NCBI RefSeq assembly: GCF_004138325.1
Contig: NZ_SBLB01000001.1
Location: 1,559,855 to 1,623,854, forward strand
Source: Spirosoma sordidisoli
GTDB taxonomy: Bacteria; Bacteroidota; Bacteroidia; Cytophagales; Spirosomataceae
Direction: 5' to 3'
DNA: 64,000 bases
The stretch's first letter is position 1, and each line of letters opens with the position of its first letter. Shown here piece after piece: positions 63,004 to 64,000 of this stretch. The notes beneath the pieces are model-generated. The model did no database searches. It saw nothing but the letters and a program-made list of their open reading frames with translations, and had not been told where the DNA came from. The position numbers and the translations under genes were made by a program.

Positions 63004-63858
63004 TTAGTTATATAATGTACCAGCATTGACAACCGGGCTGACCGATTTCTCTCCGCAAAGTACCACCAGCAGGTTACTGACCATGGCCGCTTTCCGCTCC
63101 TCGTCCAGCTGCACCACATCTTTTTCGGCCAGCCGGGCCAGCGCCATCTCAACCATACCAACGGCTCCTTCTACGATCTGCTTCCGAGCCGATACCACCG
63201 CCGTAGCCTGCTGGCGCTGGAGCATGGCTCCCGCAATTTCGGGCGCGTAGGCCAGGTGACTGATGCGGGCTTCCATAACCCGAACGCCCGCCTGGCTGAG
63301 CCGCTCGTCGAGTTCCTGCTCCAGGAATTTGTTGATCTGCCCCGTATTGTCGCGCAGGGTGACCGTCTCGTGTTCGTCTTCCATATTGTCGTAGGCGTGT
63401 GAGCTGGTCAGGAAGCGCACAGCGGCTTCGGACTGAATCTGCACAAAAGTCTGGTAATTATCGACATCGAACAGCGCCTTGGCGGTATCGGAAACCTGCC
63501 AGACCACCACAGCTGCAATTTCGATGGGGTTCCCCATTTTGTCGTTTACCTTGATGGTTTGTCCGTTGAGGTTTCGGGCCCGCAGGCTGATCTTCTTCTT
63601 GCTGTAAAGCGGGTTGACCCAGCGCAGGCCGTTCTGCTTCATGGTTCCCACATAATCGCCGAAGAACGTACAGACAACGGCTTCATTCGGGTTGATGACG
63701 GTAATACCGATGAAAAGCACAATGGCCGTCAAAAACAGGAGCGCGGCTACGAATACGTTCAGATTAGCCCAGGCAACCGCCGTTGAACTGAACAGACAGA
63801 CAATAGCAACCAGCAACAATACATAGCCAGACAGGGAGGTAAGTGGTTTTTCGTTCAT
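63004..63858 (-). CDS. SPFH/band 7 domain membrane protein
   Basis: A 284-residue protein with two N-terminal helices ([20 protein letters not shown] and [15 protein letters not shown]) and an SPFH domain: [40 protein letters not shown] and [20 protein letters not shown], followed by the helical segment [20 protein letters not shown]. Residues after 210 ([20 protein letters not shown]) form the amphipathic helix. SPFH proteins organise membrane microdomains and associated proteases. It is encoded with an RHH protein on the same strand. Confidence 0.93.
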   Translation of the reverse strand: MNEKPLTSLSGYVLLLVAIVCLFSSTAVAWANLNVFVAALLFLTAIVLFIGITVINPNEAVVCTFFGDYVGTMKQNGLRWVNPLYSKKKISLRARNLNGQTIKVNDKMGNPIEIAAVVVWQVSDTAKALFDVDNYQTFVQIQSEAAVRFLTSSHAYDNMEDEHETVTLRDNTGQINKFLEQELDERLSQAGVRVMEARISHLAYAPEIAGAMLQRQQATAVVSARKQIVEGAVGMVEMALARLAEKDVVQLDEERKAAMVSNLLVVLCGEKSVSPVVNAGTLYN

Positions 63859-64000
63859 GAGTCAGGAATTGATAGTAGTTTGATATCACAATAATACTAC
63901 ACAATTCCGCTGAACCCTCTGGATTGGGACAGGCGGTCGGGGCTGGCAATCAGCGGTCAGTTATACACGCATCCTGTAAAGGCCAATCCTTTTCGCTATT

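Overview
The window reads as a chromosomal segment of a GC-rich member of the Bacteroidota, most likely a Spirosoma-like genus of the Cytophagales. This is inferred from several things: Bacteroidota-type families (DUF2911, DUF4230, PepSY proteins, membrane-anchored AraC regulators, YncE/phosphoesterase fusions, C39 exporters), Bacteroidota-style promoters (TTG, about 20 bases, TAnnTTTG) such as the one ahead of rpmH, and the lack of consistent Shine-Dalgarno motifs. No rRNA, tRNA, CRISPR array, transposase or phage gene was seen.

Layout. Bases 1-15.4 kb: the 3' end of moaA, then a mostly minus-strand run: an NMT1/THI5-like solute-binding protein, a PepSY membrane protein, a polysaccharide deacetylase lipoprotein, an ECF sigma factor, a META-domain lipoprotein, a membrane AraC regulator, a penicillin acylase family protein and a peptidoglycan-binding/CHAP-like protein. 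An alpha-L-rhamnosidase, a YncE/phosphoesterase fusion and an alpha/beta hydrolase follow. 15.5-16.7 kb: two small acidic proteins separated by REP-like repeats, then a DoxX protein. 17-34.6 kb: housekeeping and regulation (sufB, uvrB, an NtrC-type regulator without a DNA-binding domain, a histidine kinase, hemA, a YqgE/AlgH protein) mixed with a GH2 beta-galactosidase, an esterase and small membrane or lipoproteins. 34.7-43.2 kb: nuoA-nuoB alone, a membrane protein, and three paralogous MFS transporters with a sodium/solute symporter between the second and third. 43.3-51 kb: an amidase, a DUF389 protein, a sugar module (secreted GH130 protein diverging from a PfkB kinase overlapped by an AGE-family 2-epimerase) and an M61 peptidase. 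51-54.4 kb: rpmH-rnpA, an S41 protease and tsaB. 54.6-59.9 kb: a bacteriocin-like locus. 60-64 kb: coaX, two paralogous secreted proteins, a ribbon-helix-helix protein and an SPFH protein.

The most interesting region is 54.6-59.9 kb. A LuxR-type regulator precedes a 73-residue precursor with a double-glycine leader and a Gly/Ala-rich core bracketed by two cysteines. A strong hairpin, two small two-helix membrane proteins (immunity candidates) and a 31-residue one-helix peptide follow. Next come a multi-helix membrane protein, a membrane-anchored thioredoxin-like protein with CDHC, a 24-residue hydrophobic peptide and a C39-peptidase ABC exporter. The first part is clearly AT-richer than its surroundings. 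The inferred model is a secreted, possibly disulfide-bonded antimicrobial or signalling peptide, with cleavage and export by the C39 transporter and thiol handling by the thioredoxin. No membrane-fusion protein or outer-membrane partner is encoded nearby.

Starts were chosen from signal peptides, paralogue alignment and ATG preference, so several genes begin downstream of the longest possible ORF.
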